A stretch of 64,000 bases of DNA, taken from contig VZRR01011628.1 in the NCBI GenBank assembly GCA_013398015.1, positions 399,744-463,743 of the forward strand. Reading direction: 5' to 3'. How positions within the stretch are numbered: position 1 is the first letter of the stretch; the number at the start of each line of letters is the position of its first letter. This DNA comes from Oreocharis arfaki (taxonomy: Eukaryota; Chordata; Aves; Passeriformes; Paramythiidae). Under the pieces are notes generated by a model. It was not told where the DNA came from, did no database searches, and saw nothing but the letters and a program-made list of their open reading frames with translations. The position numbers and the translations under genes were made by a program. This document shows positions 49,116 to 61,626 of the stretch, piece after piece.

Positions 49116-50353
49116 CATTAAATTGGTCTCCTTCATGACTGGAAGGGAATTATTTTTGTTCCAGAGGGAAAGACAAATCTAATGATACAGAATTATTCGG
49201 TCTTGCTGAAAACCGAGAACTGCTGTATCTGAGGGGTTAGTGTCTTTTTCATCCCCGTGGATAAAGGTACTTGACTAAAATCTCCACTTGCTCAACTACT
49301 GGTTCGTGTTCCTTACCCTAAAGCATACACTGCATATACACTCCACCCTCTAGACCCAAAATCATTGGAAAAATCTTCCCCTTTTTTTCTACTCTTTACT
49401 GAAGCCTCAAATGCTACCAACTTTAGAAGCAGATTTATTTCTCTCAGAAAATTTTTGATGTCTGATTATTAATTTCTCTCTAATTTCTTCTGTACAGTCT
49501 TTCTTCCTCCATCTCTTTATCTCATCTCCTCCTTTTCATATAGGCCCTCATGTAAGTACCTCTAAAAAAACTGAACGTGTGTGGAGAGAGAGTGAGAGAG
49601 GAGACTTCTCTGCTATCATTTCTATCAAAATCATTTTTGGTGCTTGCTGAGCAATTGACTTCTGACTCAATCATGAGTCTACACTGGGATACACCACACC
49701 CGAAGAGCCACATTTCTGTACAAGAGAAACCCCAAAGCATCTGTTCTGATAAAGTTCCTCCAACTCCTCTTAAGATAGGGAAGGTTCCAGAACAGCAAAG
49801 ATTGTTTCTTCTACACTATAACATTTTTTTTATTAAGATAAGGTTAATGAGGAAGGGCTCTTTTTTCGAAACTGCTTGACTTCCCACACCCAGAGAAGAA
49901 TAAATATGGAGTATGTGCATACGTGAACATAAACAACTAAGATACACAACCAGATAGCTCCTAAATTATATGTTTGCTTGTTACATTGCATGCATGACGG
50001 AGCTGTGTGGCTTACCCAGGGCTTGAAGAGACTGTGAAATCTGAGTAACCTAGTGTGTGACAGCAGAACAGAGCCCTGAGTGTTTAACTTCAGTATGAAA
50101 GTATTTATATTAAAAAAGGCATTAAACGCATGTTTGAACCAGGTTTGTGAAGGATTTGGGGTAAGTTTGCCTTTGTAAAAGGCTGCTTGATTCATTAAAA
50201 TCAGAATTCTGTCTTGCCCTTGGTTTGTTCCTTTCACAGTTTTAGACTTTCATCATATTTTTCCTCTGTTTGAATGGCATGGTCTACTCAGGGCCACAGT
50301 TAACCACAAAACCAGTTTACATAAAAGAAAAGCTGGGTCTTTGTGGGTTTTCA

Positions 50354-50395
50354 TTTGTTGTTTGTTGTTGTTGTTGTTGTTTTGCTGTTGTTGTT
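50354..50395. repeat. (TTG)n microsatellite
   Basis: Imperfect TTG repeats ('gttgttgttgttgttg') over about 42 bp with a few interruptions. Confidence 0.85.
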
Positions 50396-50640
50396 TTAAT
50401 AAACCTCAGCATGTGACTTAGGAGCTCAGACTGGGTTTGGTGTGACCAAACGATCCTGTGAAAATTTGAGGCTCTTGAAGCCCTTTCATTTGACACAGCA
50501 GTTTGGTTATTTTGCTTTAAACACAGAAATCTCTGACAATGAAAGCTTTAGGATTTACCTGAAATTAGGAATTTTAAATATCAGTGCAGAACAATGGGTT
50601 CAATTTCTCTAGGAAATTATGCCATACTGACTGAACCCTA

Positions 50641-52703
50641 GGAGTTTATATAAAAGTGCAAGAGCCCCTCTATTGCTTGAGCTAAAGAGTGGTGCCACAA
50701 TACTTAACAGATAACAAAAATACATCCAGTGGAAAATGCGAAGGGAATCTCAGCACACGACAAAGGTCAGGAGATGGAGAGAAAACAGTCACACTCCACT
50801 GCCAATGCTCCTCATTCACCAGTAATCAGTGCTATTTTTACCCTAAAGGAGATGCAGAGAAATCTGAGAGAAAACCAAGCACAGAACGAGGATTACTACT
50901 TTTTCAGGTTTTGCTGATCTTAATAATTTCACAGATAATTGGTGTGCAGTAACTTTTATTAGTCTTTGTGGGAAATACAAATATCTGTATGTACTGAATG
51001 TACTGGGAAAGGTCCACACACAAAGCCAGAAGGTTACAGAACTTGCTTGGTTCAGGAAAAGAACAGGTTTGCATTAAACCTGATTCTGAGGAAGCAAACA
51101 GGGTCTGCTTTTAGGCAAATAAGGAGAAAAGTGGGAAGGGGGAGGAACTCTTCCTTCTACATCAGGAGCACATGCAGTCATTATCATCACACTCTTGGAA
51201 CTGTGTTGTTTTACCCAACAGTGACTTGCTCTCTAGGAGAAACTATGTTCCTTACACTCTATCTGCCACATGTTTGCTCCTAGAGATGAACAAGAATAAA
51301 AAAAATTAATAAAAATTAGTAAAGGAAAAGATAATGTGTATGGAAAACGACATGCCACTTGTGTATTACATGGGTTCCATAAAATTCATATATTCATTTA
51401 GTCTCCAGCTAGAGGCTTGGTTAAGGAGCCCATAGGACTAGTTTAACAGGGTAATGTGGGCAACTAGATCTGGCTTAACTTCTGCCTCTCCAAAAGTGTA
51501 ATTTTCGCTGCTTTGCTAGAGGCCTATGGACTGTTTAGGGAAAAGTACAGAACTACTCTGTGTCAGCTGGGGAGTCCTATGGAATTTAGAAAATAGGACA
51601 ATGCTATCCCAATACTAAAATATCTTCCACTTAATAATTGTTACATATATATACATATATATATGTATGTATATATATAGACAAAGTCACGGTCATCTGA
51701 GGGAATTTATGACCAGATAAACACACCAGCAGTTCTTTTCAGCCACTTTCAATGGAACAATACCTCCCCTGCCTGTTTTTAAATATGCAAAGTCTTGTGT
51801 ATCACTTTGAAACTATGGTGTGGAAATGGTGTCTCAGAAGCTTCTTTTCCAAATTACGAATGCTGCTCCTATTGTGAAGGTCCCAGAGAATGATCTATCA
51901 ATATCTCTGCAGCTCTAGAACCAAACTGCTGCCAAATTAACTGCTAATTAAGATCCAAGCTTACATAGTTCAGATCAAAAAGACATTGAGGAATCCATCA
52001 AAACAGATGAAAACGAACCACATATCCCAGCAGAGTCTGACATTGTTTCTGTCTGTGTTGTAGTAGAGCATAATGACTGTAGAAGCTCCACTGTCCATTG
52101 CTAACTGCTAAGAAGCTTGTTTTTGGGATGCAGCCTAGGCACAAATATAAACAGTGCATGATAAATAGTTTAGAATATATTTCTCATCCTGTACAGATCA
52201 ATGCAGCAGCAAAAACCAAACACAGTTCAGAGTACTAAGATGAGTAGGAAAGTTTTGCCTTCTTTTACTCTAACAGAGAAGGAGTGCAATTCCACCCAAG
52301 ACAATTCTGATATAAAATCAGCACTGAAGGGAAAGAATCAAGTCCTAAAAATGCTGGAGTGAAGGGAGGAAAATCAAGGAGGCAGAATATTCATCACCTG
52401 TCTGTTGGGTTAGCTGTAATACAGGAATGGCTCTATAAAGGGCTTTATCACAAATACTTACATAGCCCCATTAATTATCTAAATATCACACAATCTTTAA
52501 TACTTCAAAGCCCACAAAGTCTGGAGGAGGGAAATCTTATCGCTCCATTGAGACCTGAGAAACTGAGGCAAAAGCAAAGAAATTTCAGAATATGCCAGAA
52601 GAGACGACACTGCACTAAAGTCTCCAAAGTCCTAGCAATATATCCTAAATCATTATTCTTTAGTTACTGGCTGTTATACTCAGGGCCTGGATGTAAATTT
52701 TTG
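50641..52703. other. Unassigned non-coding DNA
   Basis: A TATATAAAAG word occurs at 50648-50657. The frame downstream (50689-50952) has no ATG at its start and is preceded by a stop, so no gene is called. It also contains an AT palindromic repeat listed separately. The 115-codon frame at 52359-52706 has no family signature. Confidence 0.5.
51642..51679. repeat. Self-complementary TA/CATA repeat
   Basis: The left 'tacatatatatacatatat' and right 'atatatgtatgtatatata' parts are nearly reverse complementary, so the tract can fold into a hairpin. Confidence 0.75.
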
Positions 52704-53440
52704 TAAAATCATAGAACCATTTAGGTTGGAAAATGCTTTGAGGAGAAAGTCCAACTGTTAATGCAGCATTGTCAAACTCACTCCCAAACCATGTCTCTAA
52801 GTGAGATATATGTGTTTTAAATACTTCCAGAAATGGTGAATCCACCACTTCCCTAGGCAGCCTGTTCCAATGACTGGTAAATCTCTTAGTGAAGAATTTT
52901 TCCCTATTATCCAATCTAAAATTCTCCACGTGCAACTTGAGGCAGTTTCCTCTCCTCCTGTCCCTTGTTCCCTGGGAGCAGAGCCTGACCCCCCTGGCTG
53001 CCACCTCCTGTCAGGGAGTTGTGGCATACGAGAAGGTCCCCCTTGAACCCTCTTTTCTCCAGGCTGAGCCCCCACAACCTCAGGTCTCCTCGTATTGTGC
53101 TCCAGATCCTTTTGCAGCTCCATTGCCGTTCTCTGGCCTTGATCCAGCACCTGCCTGTCTTTCTTGTCATTAGGGACCTAAAAATGAGCACAGGATTCGA
53201 GGTGCAGCTTCACAAGTGCTCAGCACTTGTCCCTCGACAGGCTTGTCCCTTGACAGCCACTGCCCTGATCCTGCTGGCCGCACTATTGCTGACACAAGCC
53301 AGGATTTTCTTGGCCTTGTCCATCTGGGTACACCTTGGCTCATGTAACCAGCGCCTCCAGGTCCTTTCCCAACTGCATTTTTCCAGCCTCTGGTGTTGCA
53401 TGGCATTCTTGCAACCAGAGCCCAGGACCAAAACAGTGGG
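52704..53440 (-). mobile_element. CR1 LINE ORF2 C-terminus and 3' end, relatively open
   Basis: On the minus strand the tail reads 'ccaacctaaatggttctatg' (ends at 52710). ORF2 C-terminal blocks lie upstream: EVFKTHI near 52810, HWNRLPREVVDS near 52845, FRLDNREKFFTKR near 52890, and GVRLCSQGTRDRRRGN near 52970. One minus frame stays open for about 115 codons (52660-53004). Further upstream the match continues in other frames (LSLEKRGFKGD near 53063; RQWSCKRIW near 53125) up to the region equal to 'ccagccactctg..cctgtag' near 53390-53440. Frameshifts and local rearrangement near 53190-53260 show that it is inactive. Confidence 0.88.
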
Positions 53441-53741
53441 TTATACAGACACATGCAGACAAAACACAACATTCATTGCCTCGACCAGAATGGAGGGGGG
53501 CTTCCAAAGTCTTCAGTTAATAAAGATTTGCTCACGGGTAGCTTCAAGTTTTCCTGGGTGACTTGACAAGAGAGGCATCCAAAATTTCCTTGAAGATAAC
53601 ACCACCAGTTATCAGTCTCCATTAACTCTGCGTTCCCCTTCTTTCCCTACAAGAAAAAGGAAAGAAAAATAGTGAAAGGGAATAGGAAAAAAAAAAAAAA
53701 AAAAGGGCTTTAATTCCTTTTCCCACTGTGTGACCTTGCAG
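53441..53741. other. Spacer between CR1 and hAT relic
   Basis: No recognisable gene. It contains an 18-A run (53687-53704). No terminal inverted repeat of the following hAT element could be identified here. Confidence 0.5.
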
Positions 53742-54330
53742 AGTTGTAGGAGTTAAATGGAGCACAGTTTGGGAACATCCATTGTTCTAATCACAGCTGC
53801 TCCAATACCATATTGTCAGTGAAATGGAAAAGAAATTAGCAGCTCATTTTGTGCGACGTGAACTTTCTCTCTCGCTCTCCTGCTTGATGAGAACACTCTC
53901 TTTGATAAATCAGCCATCATACCTTATTGCCATGCAGAGACTGGAAGTAAAAAAATGTCAACAACATTTTTTCCCTGAGTCTTCTGGAAGCAATCAAGTT
54001 TCACTGCGGCAAAGGTAATGCTTAATTTTCCATCGTCGTTTTTTTGGCATATAGGAAGTTAACAGAGGACATATCTTTTAAAGCTACAGAAATTGATTGG
54101 ACTTGCAACAGACGAGACGTCGGCAATGAATGAGATAAAGAGCGGATTCGGCACATTATTGCAAGAGAGGTTCCCATCGGTGCGTACCATTCACCGACTT
54201 GTGCACAGACTTCAATTAGCAGTTAAGGATGTGTTGAAATATGTTGCAGGAATTAGTCATTTCAAAGTCTTGGTAGGGAAACTAAATTATATAGTGTTTG
54301 CAGTCAGCCAAAAAAAAAAAAAAAAGAGTA

Positions 54331-54378
<48 letters not shown>

Positions 54379-54560
54379 AACCACGAGAAAAGAAGAAAGG
54401 AAAGAGGAGAAACTCAGCAAGAAGTAGCTGAATGGGCATATGTGGTATCATCGAAGCGACTAAAGAGCAAGCCAGTAGTCAAGATGTGCTGAGTAGCCTG
54501 CATTTCCAAGACAGTAAAGGCTATTTTAAGGTCATAGAAATAACTGCCTAAACACTTCAC
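53742..54560 (+). pseudogene. hAT-superfamily transposase relic (KIAA1586/ZBED-like), broken
   Basis: In order the stretch encodes: a block ELNGAQFGNIHCSNHSCSN (from 53750, one frame); EMEKKLAAHFVRRELS (about 53820-53870, second frame); LALLLDENT (about 53874-53897, third frame), with the first catalytic-type Asp at 53886-53888; YLLKLQKLIGLATDETSAM (about 54072-54128) with the second Asp at 54111-54113; ERFPSVRTIHRLVHRLQLAV (from about 54165); and SHFKVLVGKL (from about 54258). These match the RNase-H-like core of hAT transposases and their domesticated relatives, including the 'LLDExT', 'GxxSDGASxM' and 'CxxHRLxLA' motifs. Here the Cys of CxxH is Arg (54195-54197). Two frameshifts, stops near 53974 and at 54060, and a long A tract (54309-54376) break it. 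After the A tract, AEWAYVVSSKRLK (about 54427-54470) resembles the following 'RWVxSSxRxVxAV' block. It is non-functional. The BED finger and C-terminal dimerisation domain are not seen. Confidence 0.7.
54309..54376. repeat. Long A-rich tract inside the hAT relic
   Basis: Two A runs (15 and more than 35 bases) are separated by 'gagtaagc'. They split the transposase homology. The lysine-rich frame here is a composition artefact. Confidence 0.9.
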
Positions 54561-55661
54561 ATTTCCAAGAGACACTATAGAGAAAAAACCAATAATTTTC
54601 TCAAATAAAGAGGGTGGAGTTCTTTTTAGATCCAAGCAAACAGTGCTGGAAATTTAAATTCTTTAGAAGGGTTTTCTTTCCATGGAACATGGAAATAATA
54701 TGCTGTTGCCATTCTGGTCACTCATTCTGTTGCATCATATTTACTCACTAATTAGGTGTACAACTGAAGAGAGTTCATTAACAAAAAGGTAAAAAGCTCT
54801 AAAAGATACTGAAATTTTCTTTAATGGTTTTTCCCATTGTTCAATACGGAAGTCAATTAAAAATATAGCTTGTATGTATAGATATGGTAGACTTAAAGAA
54901 AAGTCTTTTTTCTTGAATTATAAAAGCTGATATGCTAGATTCTTGCACTGAAAATGTTCTTCAAGTAGAAATGAGTGTATATGTGTGGGTGAGCTTTTTT
55001 GTTCAGTTTTGTTTTGTTGGGTTTTTTTTTTCCCAAGATAAAAACAGGATCAGGGTCAAATTATCAATAGAGCTTGATTTATTTGCTCTTTATTAAATTT
55101 TATTGACTTTTCCACAGAATGTTCACCCAAGCTATACAGTCATAGATGCCTGGCACAAAAAACCAAAAGATTATCAAAAGTCACTAAACCATTTTCTTAT
55201 CCCAAGGCTGGATCAGCTATATCTGAACTATTGCTGACAGTTCTTTGACACAATTGTTCAGAAAAACCTCTTCTGCTTGACTGTCCATGACTTTCCTAGT
55301 CAATCCATCCAAATACTTATTTACCCTCACTGTTTAAACACTCTCTCCAACCGCCTATTTTTAACCTATCCTTTCTCTTGCTACAGCTGAAGCCCTGCTG
55401 CTTTTTTTCTCACCTGCTGTAAACTAGAGGAGATTTCTTTTTTTCTTTTGCTTGCTAAAACAACTTTCAATATATTTGTATGACCTGAGGTAACCATGAC
55501 AGAACAGTTATTTCTTAGTCTGTTCTGGTGGTCCAGACTGATGGAAACCAAAGGATGGTATAAAGAGATGTAATGGTAATTAGTCATGAAAAAGTAACCC
55601 CTTCTCAGAGGGACAACTTTATATTAGAAGTGCTAAAACAACCTCTCTGATATTTTTTTGA
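54561..55661. other. Unassigned non-coding DNA
   Basis: No gene is recognised. A T-rich stretch lies at 55001-55033. Frames at 54414-54635 and 55381-55587 (minus) have no motif. Confidence 0.55.
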
Positions 55662-56245
55662 AGACCACAGAATGGCCTGGTTTGGAAGGGACTTTACAAA
55701 TCACCTGTTTCCAACCCCCTGATATGGGCAGGGACACCTTCCACCGGACCATGTTGCTTCAAGCTCCATCCAACCTCCATTCCAGGGATGGAGTATCCAT
55801 GGTTTCTCTGGGTATTATACACCAGTGCCTCGTCATCCTCACAGGAAGAATTCTTTCCTAATATCCAATCTAATCCTCCTCTCTTTCATTTTGAAGCTGT
55901 TCCTCCTGGTCCTATCACTCCAGGCTCTTGTAGAAAGTCCCTCTCCATCCTTCTTGTAGGCTCCCTTCAAGTGCTGGAAGGCTGCAATTAGGTCACAACA
56001 AAGCCTTCTCTTTCCAGGCTGAACAATCCACATTTTCTCAGCCTTTCCTTATAGGAAGAGTGCTCCATCCCTTTAATCATTTTGGTGTCCCTCCAACAGG
56101 TCCATGTCCTTCCTGTGCTGGGACCCCAGAGCTGGAGGCAGCACTGCATGTGGGGTCTCACTAGAGTGGAGCAGAGGGGCACCTGTCTATGAGGTGATTC
56201 TGCCCCTATGAGGCCAGCACAGCTCTATGTGCTGGCCACACCTCT
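55662..56245 (-). mobile_element. CR1 LINE ORF2 C-terminus and 3' end with micro-inversion
   Basis: The minus strand carries CR1 blocks in order: the tail near 55662-55690, 'ggtgtccctgcccatatc', 'gattggatattaggaaagaa', GLFSLEREG near 56020 and KGMEHSSYKERLRKCG near 56050-56090. Near 56185-56240 the normal order is disturbed. 'gaggtgattctgcccct' (56191-56207) is the exact reverse complement of the expected CR1 word. It is followed by a perfect 9-bp hairpin 'ggccagcac...gtgctggcc' (56213-56238). Several frameshifts make the copy inactive. Confidence 0.88.
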
Positions 56246-59200
56246 CAATTAAAACTGTAAAGGCTTACAAGGCTTGCAGTTGAGTCATTTATGCCTATGG
56301 AAAATTAAGATGGGTTTATATGTATTACAGTCCATAAAGCATTTGCACAAAGTTTAGAAAAAGGTGTTTTAATCTGTAGGCCTGATTCTGTCCTCAGACC
56401 TTCCAGGGAAAAAAAAAAAAAAAAATTCCTCAGAAGGAACTTCACCTAAAACTAGTAGTGTAAGCAAGAAGCGAATCAGACCTTATTCCTCTACATAAAG
56501 AAGATTTAAGCTACTTAAGAGATTTACAGCAGACTCTCGCACATCAATGTTATGAAGGCTTTTTAGCTGCAAATATTAATGAACTCCCTTTGCTAAAACA
56601 GACTGACTATTGAACATCTGCAAATGGCAGCATGAAGTTTGAACCCCAGACAGTTCATTAAACCACTTTGACCCAAAGCCAAATTGTTCAATGCCGGCTT
56701 ACAAAAGGTAAGAGAGACTTTCTGCCAGTTGGAAAACAAATGAATCTCAGCACTGGTTCTATAAAGATCGACAGTGACTTAAAAATAGCCTGAGGTTAAT
56801 ATTATAAATCTTTCTAAAAGAGATTTGAGTGCATATTCTTCATGCCAGCCTTGGATCAATCTCTCACAGCGATATCCTTTCAAATGACACTGATACAAAA
56901 TATCGGATGCTGTAAAAAGTGAGACTTATTAGCTGGCTAGACATCTTTTCCTTTCCCACCAACGTAACACTCACCAGAGCACCTCAGACAAGGCCAATTG
57001 ACACCAGCTGGACACTGCTCAGGCTGGAGCTCCGGGTGGTCTGATGCCTGAATACGCTATTAGGACAAAATAAATAAGTAAAAAGGGTGCATGGGAAGCC
57101 AAAGGTATCACTGCAGACAGGAGCTGCCTAGGGCAGAGTGTAGTGGTGTGCAGAGCAAATCAGAGCCTGTGCCTTCCAGGGTATACTAAGGGTGAACCTG
57201 AGGGTAACCTCACCCCAGAAAATATGCCGATCACAGTGGGGTCAGGGTGCTCCAGCCACATCACTTACTGCTGCTGCTGCTGCTGAAAGAAGGGGGCTAG
57301 AGGATTGTGCCAGCAGAGGAAGAAGCATCATTCAGGGGAAGCAGGGGGAAATGGGGTGGTGTTGACTGTGCTAAAGTCTCTCATTATGGCTGTGTTTGCT
57401 CCACTGGAAAAAAATTAACTATGCCAATTTTTCCAGCTCCCTAAAGGAAAACTGAGTCAAGCATTTCTCAAGCACAGTTTCCAGGTTGTTTCTTTGTCTA
57501 CCCCCTTTCATACATAGAGATACTTCTGGCAGTTCAGATTTGTGCCCCAATAACCAGATATTGCTAATTTATTTCTAGATTATCATGCAAATGCATTTAT
57601 TCCTTCCATTTGTCTGTCTGTTGCAACAAAGTAAATACACATAGCTGTAACAGCACAAATATTATGGGTGAATGATAAAAAATGCTTGTGGTTGGTATGC
57701 AAGGAGTTTCAGCTCTAGTGTGTCACCCCACATATCATCTTATCTGTGTTACAGGAGGATATCTATTTAGAGTGGATAATGCTCTACAACTAGACCTCTT
57801 TATCATAATCTGGAAGTAAGAAATCATTTTCTGATGCCAGATTTGCTAATCTGAAACAGCAGTAACTGCTGTTCATCAGTGGTCTCTTTCCCAAACTTCA
57901 GACACATTTGCCATTGGAGGCGGCTGTGCAGCTCCCAGTGCTGTCCACAGGAGATGTCCGTAGGCATCAGAGAACTGAAGCAACCCCCTGCATTCCACAG
58001 CAGTGGGAAAATTATGCAAATCAGAGTAACATGTCCTGATGTGAGAAGATATTTTGGCTGTGTTGCAGTAAATGTTGTGACATTAGCCCCAGCAGTGAAC
58101 GGACATCACTCATTTTCAAGGTATTTTAAGGGGTTTTTTTCTGCATAATTTCCTCGAGCAGAAAGTGGCAGAAGCTTTGTTAAGCAGTACACCACATGCC
58201 TCTGAGATTTTGTGCTAGCATTTGCTCTCACTCACAGCTCCTGTGGGGATTCCCAAGCAGGGCTGCATGCCTGAAGCTGCTGGGAGCATGGGGAATAATA
58301 TCCATCTCTGGCAATCGTTTCCATATAGGACAGACGATGCAGCTCTCCTCCATCATTAGAAGAAATTAGAACAAAGCTCCAGTTTCAGCTTTGTTCACAC
58401 CTGTTCTTCACTTTCACACAAAAGCCCAAAGTAGGTGAACTGATCCCTTGGGAGACTTGCAAGAGCAAAGGGCAAGAGGCTACAAGGATCCCATTATGTG
58501 CCATGTTGGTTTGTGAGACTCCTTGGCTTTGACTGATCGCTGAACAACTCAGCTCCTTCTTCTTCCTTAAACACCCATATAGGACCAGCCATAGTCTAAA
58601 CTACCTGTCTTTAATTCTTTCTCCCAGGACTTTTCCTGTTTCAGTCAGGTTCTGCAGCACTATTACATGTCTCTTAAGCAAGGTTTCCTCTACCTGCGGT
58701 CAGAAAAAAGGTAGAGTTTGCAGTTTCACCTCCACACACATATATTCAATGCCTTGCAGTTTTCTCACGAGGCCAGGTGAGTGTGCTGTCTGCATGGGAT
58801 TTCAGTGATGAAAATACTAATATAAAGAAATACGATTTTTTGTGAGATAGGATGGACAGTGCTTACTATGCCACAAGCAGAGCACACGGTGTACAGGAGC
58901 CTGCAAAATGCTTGAGTGTTATTGTGTACATGAGAGTTGACTTTAAATGGAACTTGAGGTGTTGTTATTGAAGATGAAGCCTGGTCACTGAATGTAAGCA
59001 AATGTACATGCTTGAGACCAGGAAAGACCACTCTTGATATCTTTTGGTGATACTCTTGGAGACTGCAATAGTCTGTTAGGTTCCTTTCGTATAGCAGTGA
59101 GTAACTTTCGAGCTTATGAAAGCCAGTCTGGCTAGCTCTGAAAACGACTGTGGGTACTTTATTCAGAGAACAGAAGCAGATTAATGGTAAAGTCTTGTCT

Positions 59201-61626
59201 TCAAGAGTGCCCTAACCATGGCCTCCAAGTCATCCCTTAAGTCATAGCCATGACCTATTCAGTTCCTGGCTTTTCTGCGGACAATTTTTCTCCTGAGACT
59301 AAATTGGTACCGAACTTCTGTTCAAAGGGGGTTTTGGGAAGCCTTGTTTGACAAAAAGTACAGTAAGATGAGCAACAGCCTTTTTTCCCTTTATTTTTGC
59401 TTTTGTTTTTTTCATTTGAAGAGATCAGAACAGCAACATGATAGAAAAATCTTTACTTATTGTGGTGATAAAGAACATGAGGGGAGTGGAGATGTTTACC
59501 CACTTCAATTACAGCACCCAGAAATGCTTTCTAGCATTCAGCTCACAGATTAAGGCACTTAAATACAGATTTTCATAAGGAGGTATCTACAGCTGAAGTG
59601 AAGGGAGTCTAAGCTCCCACTATAGTCAATGCGAAAGAAGTCATTATATTTAATGAAATCTAAAGGTTTATTCACTTGGTCAAATACAGAAATTAATCCC
59701 TTTTGGGATATGTTTGAATAAACTGTCATACATCCCCTCTATTTTTATAAAGGAAGATTATTCATTCTCTTACAAGATAGGTCTCCAAAGGCAGACCGGA
59801 GTAATGATTCATTGGTCATGCCGATTTCTTTTCAATAATTGGAAAACCCACAAAGTGTCTGGTCCAGTCCTGAGGAGTTTGGGTTTTTTCAGACACTGGA
59901 TGACATGCTAAAGAACTGCATGAGGAGCACTCTCCATTTCATATCTCCAGTCATGCAAAGGTGGTCTCTGTATTTGCAGACAACAGAATTTTTCTTATAT
60001 TCTTGTTATATTTTCCCTCTGTCAGTGTGCTTGCAGTGCTGCAGAGCACATTTCCCCAGAGGCCTCCCCAACAAAACATCTCCTTTGTTCTCTGAAACAC
60101 CTGCCTCATAGCACAGAGTCCAGACAGCGAGAGGGATGTTCCAGCACTGACACCCTTGAAACACAGGAGTCTCTTACTTGAGTCTTGACCTAGAGAAGGC
60201 TGGGATCTTCCAGAAATAAAATTTCATTGGGAGATGTACTGCCATTTAAGCCAGCACTTTTACTAGGAAAGTGAAAGTTCCAATGAATTTTCCAATTTGG
60301 AGGAATTTCCTTTGGTACCCACCAAGGGAATGCTATTTTTCAGTTTGAAACTGATTTTTAAAATGTAAATATTTTGAAGAGTAAAACCCTAATAATGAGT
60401 TAACCATGACTGGGCTTCCTGTCTGACCTTCTGTTCAGGTTTTAATTTGTGTAATTACTGTTGTTATTGTTTCTATGGTGAGATTTTGACTACATCTGAT
60501 TTCAGATGAACCTAATCTCAAAACCATGCTCACTAGCTTCACTTCAAAACTCTACAGTTCTTCACTGATTTTAGGGCTTCGGTGTTCCTGAAATGCCTTA
60601 AGCTTAAGAGGGATGGTCCAAGGCCAAATGTCAATCATATTTGCAAAATAATTAACCTCAGTGTTTCTCAGAACATACCTGGAAGGCATAGTGTTGAGAT
60701 AGTGGTTGGCACAGACCCAGAGAAACGAGAAAATGAGTGAGATTTATTTATCTCCATCTCATCTCCAGCGTTTGCCTCCACCTTCCTTGCTCCTGGCTGT
60801 GACTCCTGGGCCAGCTGGACTCCCTCTTGCCTGGACAGTTCCATCCATCATTTGAAACACTAGTGTCTAAAAGGATTTTTTTCATCTTCAGCCCTCCTGC
60901 CTGTGTTTGTAGTCAATAGCATAGTAAGAGTGACAATAAGTATTGTTCCTACTTGGAAACTAATCTAAACCAAACTAAACTAAAGTACCCATACAGTACA
61001 AACAAAATAGTTTGTGTAGGCATTGTGAATGGAATAAATACTCTGATGAAAAGAGTAACTTTTTTTCAGGTAGATCAGACCTGGCCAGTTTATTAAAAAA
61101 AATAAAATTTCAATTTACAGCATGGGAAAAAGTAATAATTACAAACCTGGTTAATTTTAAGCTAAAGAAACATACCCCAAACCAGACTGAATACCTCTTT
61201 CGCATTGTGTCAACCAAATATTTTCACAGTGTAAAAGAAAGCTGAGTCTAAGAAAGAATATCAAAGAAGAAAGAAGAGAATGAGTGCAACCAGCTCATTG
61301 TTGTCAGAAAATAAATCTACCGAATCCCAGAATATTGCAGCTCACTGAATGACTTTTTCCTAGTATTATGTCTCTGTGTATAAGCAGAAATAGATTTGAA
61401 GTTTCCTTTAAAGGGATTCCAGGAATTCTCTGAGTGTCATCACAGCCTCCACTAAGACATCACATATTTGTACCAGATAGGAGAATAGAAACTGGATACA
61501 TAATTGACATGAGTCTTTATGGTCCCATGTCTAAAATGCATTTACTCAACCTGGATGAGCTGGTTCTATTTTCAAAATGCTCACAGAAATAGTGAGTTTA
61601 GCTGTATGTAAAGATGAATATCCATT
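56246..61626. other. Unassigned non-coding DNA (5.4 kb)
   Basis: No gene is recognised. It contains an A run (56410-56425) and a short (CTG)n run (about 57267-57284). A word resembling old amniote repeats occurs near 59615-59630. Frames at 57879-58148, 58765-59031 and 59839-60111 are under 91 codons and show no family signature. Confidence 0.55.

Larger units (their letters stand above)
46331..50640. other. Unassigned non-coding DNA
   Basis: No gene is recognised. It contains MIR-like relics and a TTG microsatellite listed separately and a run of about 14 A (47118-47131). The frames at 47517-47891 (plus, 124 codons) and 49833-50237 (minus, 134 codons) have no recognisable domain. Confidence 0.55.

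Noticed and set aside
49833..50237. 134-codon minus-strand open frame
   Set aside because: Mixed composition with a hydrophobic part near the C-terminus but no recognisable family. Likely chance.
50648..50952. TATATAAAAG box followed by an 87-codon frame
   Set aside because: The frame lacks an ATG at its start, is preceded in frame by a stop, and has no family signature. TATA-like words are common in AT-rich DNA.
53019..53561. 180-codon plus-strand open frame, the longest in the window
   Set aside because: It runs antisense through the CR1 copy at 52704-53440 and into flanking DNA, so it is not a gene.
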